DNA of 16,025 bases from an archaeon (GCA_004297575.1 SCSR01000069.1:1-16025); one strand, 5' to 3'; positions 6,924 through 13,464 are shown, counted from the first letter of the stretch. Numbers and translations are program-made. Notes: a model not told the origin generated them from the sequence alone.

Positions 6924-7271
6924 TTACATATACATAGTCAAACTGTCGTCTTTTATTCCCCATCGGTACCTATTTCCAATTTTAGTCAATTTACTGATTT
7001 CAATGTCCTTGAAGTCCATCTCAGCAATGTTTTTCAGAGTTCCATGATAATGTTTGAAGTTTCTAATTATACGCCTATATTGTGGGTCATCTACTCTGTC
7101 TTGATAGAATTTTACTATGCAATCAATAATCTCTTCTTTAGTTTTGTCACCGCCTTGCAAATTATCATAAACAACTCCGTAAATTATTTTGGGTAAGCAT
7201 ACGAGAGTAACTGCAATTTCATCAAGTGTAGGTTCTTTTGTCTGATTTTCAGATGACATATCTCTGCACAT
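6924..7271 (-). CDS. Hypothetical protein (115 aa), helical, possibly winged-helix
   Basis: I do not recognise a family. From the ATG at 7271 the protein is 115 aa and mostly helical. An acidic helix near the N-terminus is followed by KTKEEIIDCIVKFYQD, then YRRIIRNFKHYHGTLKNI, and ends with ISKLTKIGNRYRWGIK, which looks like the recognition-strand end of a winged helix. No membrane segment is present. The start is uncertain: the TATA box (7291-7298) favours 7271 for a leaderless transcript; the ATG at 7259 begins the more natural sequence MSSENQ. It converges on uL2 from inside the uL2-uS19 interruption. Confidence 0.6.
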   Translation of the reverse strand: MCRDMSSENQTKEPTLDEIAVTLVCLPKIIYGVVYDNLQGGDKTKEEIIDCIVKFYQDRVDDPQYRRIIRNFKHYHGTLKNIAEMDFKDIEISKLTKIGNRYRWGIKDDSLTMYM

Positions 7272-7290
7272 TATGTAATTCATCACTAAT

Positions 7291-7298
7291 TTTTAAAT
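7291..7298 (-). promoter_or_regulatory. TATA box for the 115-aa gene
   Basis: The minus strand reads ATTTAAAA here, within GTATTTAAAA, centred about 24-25 nt upstream of the ATG at 7271. Confidence 0.45.
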
Positions 7299-7355
7299 AC
7301 ACACTACGCCAAAATAGGAAATAAAACCTTCAAGTATGGCTTAGATAAATCCGCA

Positions 7356-7622
7356 TCACGGCTGATTTCCAGTCACGGGCTTCGTTTTACGTCGCAAATA
7401 CCACGGATAGATGTACATGTAGGCGCCTGTTGCCATCATCACCATCAGGAGCGCAGTGAAATATGGGCTCACATTGCCGTGTATATATCGTACAACTCCA
7501 GGACTGTCACCCACGTACTTGAGCACAATTCCCGTTACAGCCATTATCGTGCCCAGCAGGATTACCGCTGCTACGAAAATTCGGTGTATTTTTTTCGCTA
7601 TCGGATAAAAATCAGTCGTCAT
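7356..7622 (-). CDS. Two-helix membrane protein, PepSY/b561-like half cytochrome
   Basis: The 88-aa protein has two hydrophobic helices (about 15-38 and 52-74) and a basic C-terminus (RRKTKP). Before helix 1 is KIHRIF with His13, and the helix ends AVTGIVLKY, the H-R...TG pattern of PepSY-type and b561-type membrane helices. A second His (48) precedes helix 2. Two such His could ligate a haem if the protein dimerises; this is inference from pattern alone. The minus strand carries AGGAGAG about 7 nt before the ATG, an unusually strong Shine-Dalgarno site for this window. The site lies inside the end of an upstream 45-codon ORF, suggesting a two-gene operon. Confidence 0.7.
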   Translation of the reverse strand: MTTDFYPIAKKIHRIFVAAVILLGTIMAVTGIVLKYVGDSPGVVRYIHGNVSPYFTALLMVMMATGAYMYIYPWYLRRKTKPVTGNQP

Positions 7623-7749
7623 TCAATTCTCTCCTTGTGCTGGTCGGGTTGCTTGTAATATTTTGTATGACGCTGCTTATTATTCCAGTATTCGTATTTC
7701 CATTGATTCCAACAGCCGCGGCAACACTGAGTGCCATTTCATAGTTCAT
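7612..7749 (-). CDS. Small ORF (45 aa) upstream of and overlapping the two-helix membrane protein
   Basis: The ORF begins MNYEMALSVAAAVGING and ends TSTRRELNDD. Its stop overlaps the first codons of the 88-aa gene by 11 nt, and its penultimate region contains that gene's Shine-Dalgarno site, a typical coupled pair. A TTTATTAAATT element (minus strand, 7769-7779) is centred about 26 nt before the ATG at 7749, giving a leaderless start. The N-terminal half is small and hydrophobic (Ala, Val, Ile, Gly), not long enough for a clear membrane helix; the C-terminal half is polar. No family is recognised. It could serve mainly as a translated leader for the membrane protein. Confidence 0.55.
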   Translation of the reverse strand: MNYEMALSVAAAVGINGNTNTGIISSVIQNITSNPTSTRRELNDD

Positions 7750-7768
7750 AAATCTATTATATGAAGGA

Positions 7769-7779
7769 ATTTAATAAAT
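7769..7779 (-). promoter_or_regulatory. TATA box for the 45-aa/88-aa pair
   Basis: The minus strand reads TTTATTAAATT, centred about 25-26 nt from the ATG at 7749. The divergent thioredoxin gene starts at 7822, so 7750-7821 is a short divergent promoter region. Confidence 0.5.
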
Positions 7780-7821
7780 GTCTCTACTAAAATGTTTAAC
7801 TGTATATCTCAAAAATAAAAA

Positions 7822-8235
7822 ATGACTTTTGTCTTAAGAACAATTTGGTACCAGTTACATCCCAATAAAGGAGTCGCATCAACTGGCAAGTATGTGACAG
7901 ATGTGACAGGCACTACATTTGACAGAGAAGTTTTGAAGAGCCCACTTCCCACTCTAGTTGATTTTTGGTCTCCACATTGTACACCTTGTTGATATTTTGG
8001 GTCAATCTACAATAAAGCAGCAGATATGTATCATGGTAGAATCAAGTTTGTAAAGTTGGATGTTGATAAAAACACGTCAATAGCTGATAAAGAAGGAATC
8101 GTGATTACGCCAACTATAAAATTGTACTACAATGGAGAAATCGGGCAAATTCGTTTTGGTGCAATGGAGACTGATGAGTTCGATATGTTTCTTAGGAGAG
8201 CCTACAAAGAGTCGATGGGTAAAGACCTAGCTTAA
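7822..8235 (+). pseudogene. Thioredoxin, interrupted by in-frame TGA directly after CxxC
   Basis: One continuous frame of 137 codons encodes a thioredoxin fold. A 22-residue lead is followed by [16 protein letters not shown], the active site [10 protein letters not shown] (Cys53 and Cys56), VKLDVDKN, and the cis-Pro loop VITPT (Pro97) with YYNGEI after it. Codon 57, at 7990-7992, is TGA. Thioredoxins usually have Arg or Lys here, so a single change from CGA or AGA explains it. The frame is otherwise intact and conserved on both sides. TGA is a normal stop for uL29, uS19, uS17 and uL14, and no selenocysteine element is evident. The start is leaderless, 25 nt from TTTAACTG. A restart at the ATG at 8026 would lack the active site. 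Confidence 0.75.
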
Positions 8236-8246
8236 GAATAAAAACC

Positions 8247-8263
8247 TTTTAAACTATAGTTTA
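8247..8263 (+). promoter_or_regulatory. TATA box and 14-bp palindrome upstream of uS19
   Basis: TTTTAAAC (8247-8254) is centred about 25 nt before the ATG at 8276, giving a nearly leaderless uS19 transcript. The box runs into the perfect palindrome TAAACTATAGTTTA (8250-8263). A site overlapping the downstream edge of the TATA box is a classical position for an archaeal repressor. No regulator is known from the sequence. Confidence 0.5.
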
Positions 8264-8275
8264 GATAGATATAAA

Positions 8276-8686
8276 ATGGTCAAGGAATTCCACTACCACA
8301 ACATGACGCCTGAGCAGCTGAAGACGCTCTCCATAGACGAGTTTGCCAAGATTGCCAGTTCGAGGATAAGGAGAAGCCTAAAGCGCGGGTTGACAGAGCA
8401 GCAGAAGATACTCTTGGAGAACATCCGCAAGAACCCAGGCAAGTACCACAAGACGCATGCGAGGGATATGGTTATTTTGCCAGAGATGATCGGGGTGAAG
8501 GTTGGCATTTATATCGGCGGTTCCAAGGCTGGAGATGCCAGCGGGAAATGGCAGATGTTGACAATAGGGCCACAGATGGTTGGATTCAGGCTGGGTGACT
8601 TTGCAGTTTCTGTCAAGCGTGTCAAGCATTCTGCTCCAGGTCTGGGTGCATCCCGTGGCTCCAAGCACTATGCGACAAAGACGTGA
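8276..8686 (+). CDS. rps19: Ribosomal protein uS19
   Basis: Small-subunit head protein near the A and P sites. The 136 aa include the archaeal N-terminal extension (EFHYHNMTPEQLKTL, then SRIRRSLKRGLTEQQ) and the conserved core KTHARDMVILPEMIGVKVGIY, and the C-terminal GEF-like region GFRLGDFAVSVKRVKHSAPGLGASRGSK. All expected blocks are present. It opens a two-gene segment with uL22 and has its own promoter, needed because uL2 lies more than 1.3 kb upstream. The ACG-TGA end provides GTGATC as ribosome-binding site for uL22. Confidence 0.97.
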   Translation: MVKEFHYHNMTPEQLKTLSIDEFAKIASSRIRRSLKRGLTEQQKILLENIRKNPGKYHKTHARDMVILPEMIGVKVGIYIGGSKAGDASGKWQMLTIGPQMVGFRLGDFAVSVKRVKHSAPGLGASRGSKHYATKT

Positions 8687-8691
8687 TCACA

Positions 8692-9039
8692 ATGCGAGCC
8701 CAAGCCAACAATGTCAGGATATCCCACAAGCATGCCATGGTGCTATGCAACGAGTTGAAGGGCATGAAGCTATCGAGGGCAGAGAAATTCCTGCAGAACA
8801 TGCTGGATAAGAAAGAGAACATCGAAGGCAAGTTCTACACAAAGGCATCCGGGACGATTTTGGCACTGATCAAGTCGGCAGAAGCAAATGCCAAGCAGAA
8901 GAACAATGATGTGGAGAAACTGATTGTGAAGAACATCAAGTCGGACTTGGGATACAAGTTTATCCGCCCTAGAAGCAGGTTCAAGTTCAGGGGAAAAAGA
9001 GGAAAGATGTCCAACATTACAGTAGTTCTAGGCGAATAG
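8692..9039 (+). CDS. rpl22: Ribosomal protein uL22
   Basis: Large-subunit protein of the exit tunnel. The 115 aa include RAQANNVRISHKHAMVLCNELKG at the start (split at about residue 20) and ending RPRSRFKFRGKRGKMSNITVVL, the rRNA-binding beta hairpin. It is short for an archaeal uL22 (commonly about 150 aa): the usual internal insertion is missing, making it bacterial-sized. The ATG at 8692 follows GTGATC (8683-8688) formed by the uS19 stop region; an in-frame GTG at 8683 is rejected. uS3 would normally follow; here 3.2 kb of unrelated genes stand between them. Confidence 0.95.
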   Translation: MRAQANNVRISHKHAMVLCNELKGMKLSRAEKFLQNMLDKKENIEGKFYTKASGTILALIKSAEANAKQKNNDVEKLIVKNIKSDLGYKFIRPRSRFKFRGKRGKMSNITVVLGE

Positions 9040-9373
9040 TCACTTTAGCTTGCTCTCGATAATGCTCAGGATTTTTCTTGCGTAAATCACATGGTTCAGC
9101 TCATCGTCTCTTATTCCAGCCAAGTCTTCCTTTATCTTCGGGTCGTCAAACTCGTCGATATGTTCCGAATAGGTTCGTGCTGCTGCATCTTCTATGTTTA
9201 TGATATCATTGACCTGTTTGATCAGTGTTTCTCTCTATGGTGTCAAAATCGGTATCATTCAGAACTTCCACGCGCCTCAGCTCGTCGGCAGTCACAGCAA
9301 AAAGGTTCTTGAACATCTTTTCTTAGCCCATCTCTTCGTTGAAGATGCGTATCGCCTGTGCTTTTGTAAGCAT
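9040..9373 (-). pseudogene. Ferritin-like (rubrerythrin-type) protein, decayed
   Basis: The minus strand holds about 110 codons of a four-helix ferritin-like protein. Recognisable pieces are INIEDAAARTYSEHIDEF and IRDDELNHVIYARKIL, the E...Y and DE-x-x-H metal-ligand helices, reading to the TGA at 9040-9042, which starts one base after the uL22 stop. Two lesions are seen. Codon 17 is TAA (9323-9325, between MG and EKMFKNL). The frame then shifts by one near 9227-9236 within GAGAGAAA, most simply the loss of one GA unit. Without them the protein would be continuous. The ATG at 9373 still has a TATA box at the right distance. Recent decay fits best; an assembly error could explain the shift but not both changes. 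Confidence 0.7.
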
Positions 9374-9396
9374 ACAAAATATTCTTGGTTTTCCCG

Positions 9397-9405
9397 TTTT
9401 AAATA
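9397..9405 (-). promoter_or_regulatory. Remaining TATA box of the ferritin-like pseudogene
   Basis: The minus strand reads TATTTAAAA, centred about 28 nt before the ATG at 9373. It overlaps neither neighbour: the 173-aa gene ends at 9416. Confidence 0.45.
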
Positions 9406-9415
9406 TTGCCACAAA

Positions 9416-9937
9416 TTATTGGCAAACCATAAGAACTTCTTCAGATGGCTGGATTCTTCCATGGTTTACATGGAATGTGATTGGTTGTTCCAACTGTACA
9501 TAGCTTTTTGGCGGCACTGCAGGCTGGACACATGTTAGATTGAAAAGGTTTGATATGTCCCTTGGCATAATCTTATCGTCCACAACATCAGGAAGATTAT
9601 ATGGATGTCCTCTGTTATTGGCTATCGCTTCGATTCTATCGTTGGCCGATGTGATCCTAAGTACAGGAAGTCTTCTTCCATAAAGCATAACAGTGTACTC
9701 TTTGCCTTTGTATGACGAGATGCATACGTATAGTCGGCTAGGCAGGTTATCTGCGGTGGGTTCGAAATACTCCGGCTTGACATGTGTAATCTCTATATCG
9801 CCATGATCCAAGTAGCCAATCGGAATTGCAAAATTGCCCACTCTCAAGTCCCCTCTTAATATGGTATCCGTCATTTGCGTTTTTTCTATTGCTCCACGAG
9901 AAATAAATCGACTGACAAGGTCCCTCATATAGTCCAT
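9416..9937 (-). CDS. Hypothetical protein (173 aa), orphan
   Basis: No family recognised. The protein starts MDYMRDLVSRFISRG and continues as alternating short strands and turns: GNFAIPIGYLDHGDIEI, LYVCISSYKGKEYTVMLYGR, RLPVLRITSANDR, suggesting a beta-rich soluble domain. The C-terminal third is Pro- and Val-rich (CVQPAVPPKSYVQLEQPITFHVNHG). No signal peptide, membrane helix or Cys cluster is present (three scattered Cys). A TATA box at 9958-9966 gives a leaderless start. It is divergent from the 735-aa gene with 152 nt between the two starts, a placement that often links function. Codon use looks more AT-rich than in the ribosomal genes. Confidence 0.75.
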   Translation of the reverse strand: MDYMRDLVSRFISRGAIEKTQMTDTILRGDLRVGNFAIPIGYLDHGDIEITHVKPEYFEPTADNLPSRLYVCISSYKGKEYTVMLYGRRLPVLRITSANDRIEAIANNRGHPYNLPDVVDDKIMPRDISNLFNLTCVQPAVPPKSYVQLEQPITFHVNHGRIQPSEEVLMVCQ

Positions 9938-9957
9938 AATCTAAACTTGCCTGGTAA

Positions 9958-9966
9958 GGATTTAAG
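9958..9966 (-). promoter_or_regulatory. TATA box for the 173-aa orphan
   Basis: The minus strand reads CTTAAATCC, centred 25 nt upstream of the ATG at 9937. Just beyond it the + strand has TAAGCGTAAGCG, two copies of a hexamer, of unknown meaning. Confidence 0.5.
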
Positions 9967-10052
9967 TTAAGCGTAAGCGACAACCAATCGGCTTTTATGC
10001 AATTCGTCATTTCGGATAATTTCACAACAGTTTTCCATCTAATTTTGAACGG

Positions 10053-10071
10053 AAATATCTTTAAATATCTT
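10053..10071 (+). promoter_or_regulatory. Promoter of the 735-aa gene inside a tandem 10-bp repeat
   Basis: AAATATCTT occurs twice with a 10-bp period (10053-10061 and 10063-10071). The junction makes the TATA box TTTAAATA (10060-10067), centred 26-27 nt before the ATG at 10090. Two equal half-sites one helical turn apart would place the same protein face on both, so a regulator site is possible. Confidence 0.5.
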
Positions 10072-10089
10072 ACTTGAAAGTAGTTAACT

Positions 10090-12297
10090 ATGTCAAAGGA
10101 AGTATATTCTGGCAAGTCGACAACTGGCATAGCTGCAAATCACATGCTTGGCGATATTGGGTATTTCAAAGAGTCCCGTACACTCAAACCCTTAGAGGAT
10201 ATAATTGACACTACTATTATGTTTGCACTACGCCAATCAGAATCGGAGCACATCCCTAAAAATCTAGTCGAGGATATTTTATACAAGTTCGGTAAAAATG
10301 CAAAAGGGTTGATTAGCCAGTTGGAGAAGACAATCAAAATAGAGAAAACCGAAATAATTCCGACGGTATATTCGTCCAATATCTTGTATGATAAAGAACT
10401 TTTGAAGAGACTATTTGGTTTATATGAAAATACCGCTAGAGAACTTCAGAAATTAGAGTCGCAATACACGCCAAAGATAACTACTCAAGAATCTGTAGCG
10501 ACTGTAGATAAATCAGAAAAACCACTCGTGCTAGGAGACGAGCTTCTGATGAATTATTTGGACAAATCCAATCCAGATTACCATATAAGGGTCAGTCAGA
10601 TTCTAGATTTTCTGCACTATGCGGCCATGAAAGAGTTCAAATCGCAACCATTTTCAACACCATCAACAATATTGCACGCATCCAATTCAGATGATTTGTT
10701 AAATATGCTTAGGTTAGATTTTGCCTACCATTTGGGTGAGCCTCGCGATGAATTTTGGGATGTAGCGGCAGGTTTGATGAATGAGATAGAAAAGGTAGAC
10801 GAGTATGACAATCAGTATAAACATACAGGTTATTATTTGAATGTTCAAGCCAGGAAACTATATAGAAGCTTGGTTGAAAAGGAATGGGAAAACCTGTCTC
10901 CAAGACAAAGGCAGCGTTTGGCATCCACCCAGTATTTGTCACTCTCAGAAGTTCTTGCAATAAAAGATTTGTTGAAATTGGATGAGAGTATGCTATCAGA
11001 ATACGTTAATGATAGTGTAAAACAGATCAAAGAAAAGCTCAGCCCGCAAGCTTTGCAATCACTACAACTTTGGGTTCCTAATTTGGAAAAATCCAGAGAG
11101 GAGGTGGTCGATAATTTATTCCTCCAGTTCGCTACTTACCTTTACGTCGGCGGCAGAGCAGTGGAAACGAGTGTCGCCGAAGAAGGCTATTACATTTTTG
11201 GTTTGGAACGCATACCTAAAACATATATGGAGTCATTGGTAAAGCACTCGAACGAATTGAAAACAGTCTCACCATCTGTGAAGGCAGATTTTGAAAAGCC
11301 GTTGGAAGAACTTTTAGAAGACACCAAACAATTATACAGGAAATACTATACAACGGATCAAGAAATCAGTCAATTGAAATCTTGGATAGCTCGACAGAGA
11401 GCGAAGAACGGTGATAAATACAAAATAAATGAGGCAGAAAATAGATTATCCGAATTAAATGCAGAACGCGATATAGCAAAATTTAATGCAGAAGACAAAT
11501 TAAGTACATATGTATCCATAGGTGGTCAGCTTGTGCAGTACAATCCTGTTTCGAACTATTACTTGATAGAAGGGCTTTTACTCAACAAGGACAAAGTGCA
11601 AGGAAAAATGAATGATATAGGAATAAGTGATTATTGTACGATAGACTTGGAAAAACACATGCAGACTGTCAGGTATGGAGGCGTGCTGTACAGGGCATAT
11701 GTCCCGATAGACATTAGAAGCAATTTATGGCTAGCAATTCCTCGCATGATAAAAGGTATAGATTTAGTAATCAGTCCGAAATCTGAAGTATGTGGGATTG
11801 AGGTAACAAAGTCAAAACAGTATATCGAGAATTTGTTCAAGAGATTCGGTTATGACGTGCAAATCGATGAGGCAATAAAATTAGTGGAAGCTCAGGTAGG
11901 TAAACCATCCCCAACTTTCCCTGATGAAGATTATGATTGGGCAGTGAGACGAAAATGGCCAATTGGCGAAGTAGCAAAGATGAAACGAGAAGGGTTCAAG
12001 CCAGATTTCAGACCAGAACATGTGGATTTGGCATGGGCTATAGCCAACGGAGAGGTGTCTAATCTGACTGTGACCAAAAGCGAATTGAAATACGCTCTTC
12101 AGACTGTTTTAACTATGTATGACGAGCAGGATGAAACTGGACCAGCAATTGGTGGTAGAAGTAACCCGATACTTAACATGAATGAAAAAGATGATAAGAT
12201 CGAAATGTTTGTAGATCAGATAACTGGCAAGCGCCTCTCAGCGAGACAGCTAAATGCCATGATAAGCTACGTGGAATCGTCAAATCCAAACACTTAA
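10090..12297 (+). CDS. Large orphan protein (735 aa), cytoplasmic, mostly helical
   Basis: No family recognised. The protein is soluble in appearance: no signal peptide, no membrane helix, only two Cys (516 and 568). Residues 1-400 are charged and helical. Residues about 402-470 are a strong coiled-coil candidate (KPLEELLEDTKQLYRKYY, NEAENRLSELNAERD). Residues about 475-600 look like a compact alpha/beta domain (YGGVLYRAYVPID, GIDLVISPKSEVCGIEV, KRFGYDVQID). The rest is acidic and Trp-containing, then a polar tail. A block around 628-640 (GEVAKMKREGFKPDF) is helix-like. No nuclease, ATPase or Walker motif is visible. The leaderless ATG is certain from the TATA box. Its stop codon overlaps the uS3 promoter. 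Confidence 0.88.
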   Translation: MSKEVYSGKSTTGIAANHMLGDIGYFKESRTLKPLEDIIDTTIMFALRQSESEHIPKNLVEDILYKFGKNAKGLISQLEKTIKIEKTEIIPTVYSSNILYDKELLKRLFGLYENTARELQKLESQYTPKITTQESVATVDKSEKPLVLGDELLMNYLDKSNPDYHIRVSQILDFLHYAAMKEFKSQPFSTPSTILHASNSDDLLNMLRLDFAYHLGEPRDEFWDVAAGLMNEIEKVDEYDNQYKHTGYYLNVQARKLYRSLVEKEWENLSPRQRQRLASTQYLSLSEVLAIKDLLKLDESMLSEYVNDSVKQIKEKLSPQALQSLQLWVPNLEKSREEVVDNLFLQFATYLYVGGRAVETSVAEEGYYIFGLERIPKTYMESLVKHSNELKTVSPSVKADFEKPLEELLEDTKQLYRKYYTTDQEISQLKSWIARQRAKNGDKYKINEAENRLSELNAERDIAKFNAEDKLSTYVSIGGQLVQYNPVSNYYLIEGLLLNKDKVQGKMNDIGISDYCTIDLEKHMQTVRYGGVLYRAYVPIDIRSNLWLAIPRMIKGIDLVISPKSEVCGIEVTKSKQYIENLFKRFGYDVQIDEAIKLVEAQVGKPSPTFPDEDYDWAVRRKWPIGEVAKMKREGFKPDFRPEHVDLAWAIANGEVSNLTVTKSELKYALQTVLTMYDEQDETGPAIGGRSNPILNMNEKDDKIEMFVDQITGKRLSARQLNAMISYVESSNPNT

Positions 12298-12300
12298 AAA
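12291..12300 (+). promoter_or_regulatory. Promoter of the uS3 segment, overlapping the stop of the 735-aa gene
   Basis: CACTTAAAAA contains the TAA stop (12295-12297) of the upstream gene and forms a TATA-like box centred about 28 nt before the ATG at 12325. There is no Shine-Dalgarno site before uS3, so a leaderless transcript is likely. Confidence 0.5.
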
Positions 12301-12324
12301 CAATACTGCACTATAATTCTTTCT

Positions 12325-12972
12325 ATGGCGATCGAGAGGATGTTCGTGAAGGAAGGCCTGCGCGAGGCACAGATAGAGGAATTCCTGCGCCAGAAATTCG
12401 ACAAGGCCGGTTACAGCCACACTGAAATCGTTAGGACGCCTTTGGGAACAAGGATTATTGTTTATGCACACAAGCCTGGGTTGGTCATAGGCAAGTCAGG
12501 AAGGCGTGTTGACCAGATAACAGATGAATTGAAACAGAAGTTTTCATTGGACAATCCGCTGGTCGACGTGAGAGAAGTCGAGAATCCTTTCATGGACGCA
12601 AACATCATCGCTTACAGGATTGCACGTGCGCTCGAAAGGGGAATAAACTACAAGAAGGTTTGCAATTATTATCTTGAGGAAGTATTGAAAGCAGGCGCGG
12701 TCGGCATTGCCATCCGTGTTGCGGGCAAGCTGGCAGGCGCTGAGAGGTCAATGTTCCAGAAATTCCAGGCAGGTTTTGTCGCACATTCAGGCGAGTATTC
12801 CGAAAGGCTGGTCGACAAGGGATATGCCGAGGGGATGCTCAAACCTGGCAAGGTTGGCGTGCAGGTGAAAATCATGCTCAGCATGCCCCAGGAGATAATA
12901 GAAAAGGATTTAAGCCCTGAACAAGCAATAGGTGATAAAGATGGCAGTGTTGAAGAAAAAGCAAGTGCGTGA
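12325..12972 (+). CDS. rps3: Ribosomal protein uS3
   Basis: Small-subunit protein at the mRNA entry channel. The 215 aa hold a type II KH domain at about residues 15-95 with the GxxG loop in LVIGKSGRRVDQI, followed by the second domain with CNYYLEEVLKAGAVGIAIRVAGKLAGAERS. The C-terminal tail (IEKDLSPEQAIGDKDGSVEEKASA, starting at about 192) is acidic and partly dictated by an overlap of 32 nt with uL29 in another frame. Length is normal for archaea. It opens the longest uninterrupted ribosomal segment of the window. Confidence 0.97.
   Translation: MAIERMFVKEGLREAQIEEFLRQKFDKAGYSHTEIVRTPLGTRIIVYAHKPGLVIGKSGRRVDQITDELKQKFSLDNPLVDVREVENPFMDANIIAYRIARALERGINYKKVCNYYLEEVLKAGAVGIAIRVAGKLAGAERSMFQKFQAGFVAHSGEYSERLVDKGYAEGMLKPGKVGVQVKIMLSMPQEIIEKDLSPEQAIGDKDGSVEEKASA
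12931..12936 (+). promoter_or_regulatory. Shine-Dalgarno site of uL29 inside uS3
   Basis: GGTGAT is fully complementary to the 3' end of archaeal 16S rRNA and stands 4 nt before the ATG at 12941. It decides against the overlapping GTG at 12932. Confidence 0.75.
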
Positions 12973-13150
12973 GATGAAGCCGCAGGACCTTGTCAATCGT
13001 CTTTCTGAGTTGAAATTGGAATTGTTAAAGGAGCATGGCAACCTCAAGATGGGCCGTCCTGTGAAGAATACCAGCAAGGCACGCGAGTTGAAGAGGGCCA
13101 TCGCAAGAATCCTTACCCAGCAGCAATTGGTGAGAAAGTCTAATGGTTGA
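12941..13150 (+). CDS. rpl29: Ribosomal protein uL29
   Basis: Small two-helix protein next to uL23 at the tunnel exit. The 69 aa match the family: REMKPQDLVNRLSELKLELLKEHGNLKMG, read as helix one and turn from about residue 8, then ARELKRAIARILTQQQLV as helix two. It starts 32 nt inside uS3, after a perfect Shine-Dalgarno site, and its last codons overlap the ATG of aIF1 by 8 nt (ATGGTTGA). Translation of the three genes is therefore likely coupled. Confidence 0.96.
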   Translation: MAVLKKKQVREMKPQDLVNRLSELKLELLKEHGNLKMGRPVKNTSKARELKRAIARILTQQQLVRKSNG

Positions 13151-13448
13151 AGAAATCTGTCCAGTATGCGGTCTACCCAAGCCTAGCCTTTGCGTTTGCT
13201 CGAGAATAGAGAAATCAGAGCAGAAGATACGTGTTTTTGTGGAAAAGCGCAAGTTCAACAAGCCTACCACCGTTGTCGAGGGAATTACGGAAAGGGGCAA
13301 GGAAGTATCCAAGCAGTTGAAGAGCAAGCTCGCATGCGGCGGCACGTTCAAGGACAACCACATCGAGCTTATGGGCAATCACAAGGACCGCGTCAAGGCT
13401 ATACTCGTGGGCATGGGATATTCTGACAGTCAGATTGAAGTAAGCTGA
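13143..13448 (+). CDS. Translation initiation factor aIF1 (SUI1 family)
   Basis: aIF1 binds the small subunit near the P site and controls start-codon choice. The 101 aa combine an N-terminal zinc-ribbon-like CPVCGLPKPSLCVC (Cys6, 9, 17, 19) with the SUI1 domain: KRKFNKPTTVVEGI, the basic loop, then LKSKLACGGTFKD and ending VKAILVGMGYSDSQIEV. The zinc-binding N-terminus is a common archaeal variant. It lies between uL29 and Rpp29, its usual archaeal position. A GGTGA site at 13129-13133 within uL29 serves as ribosome-binding site. Confidence 0.95.
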   Translation: MVEEICPVCGLPKPSLCVCSRIEKSEQKIRVFVEKRKFNKPTTVVEGITERGKEVSKQLKSKLACGGTFKDNHIELMGNHKDRVKAILVGMGYSDSQIEVS

Positions 13449-13464
13449 AATACAATTCCTCTAT

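Noticed and set aside
7990..7992. Selenocysteine at the thioredoxin UGA
   Set aside because: Both active-site Cys are present and the UGA follows them at a position usually Arg or Lys, not a redox residue. No obvious SECIS-like hairpin was seen in the short 3' region before uS19. Kept only as a test in the findings.
9091..9538. Two + strand open frames (73 and 114 codons) between uL22 and the 173-aa gene
   Set aside because: They mirror the ferritin-like pseudogene and the 3' end of the 173-aa gene; their translations look like antisense sequence and have no ribosome-binding site.
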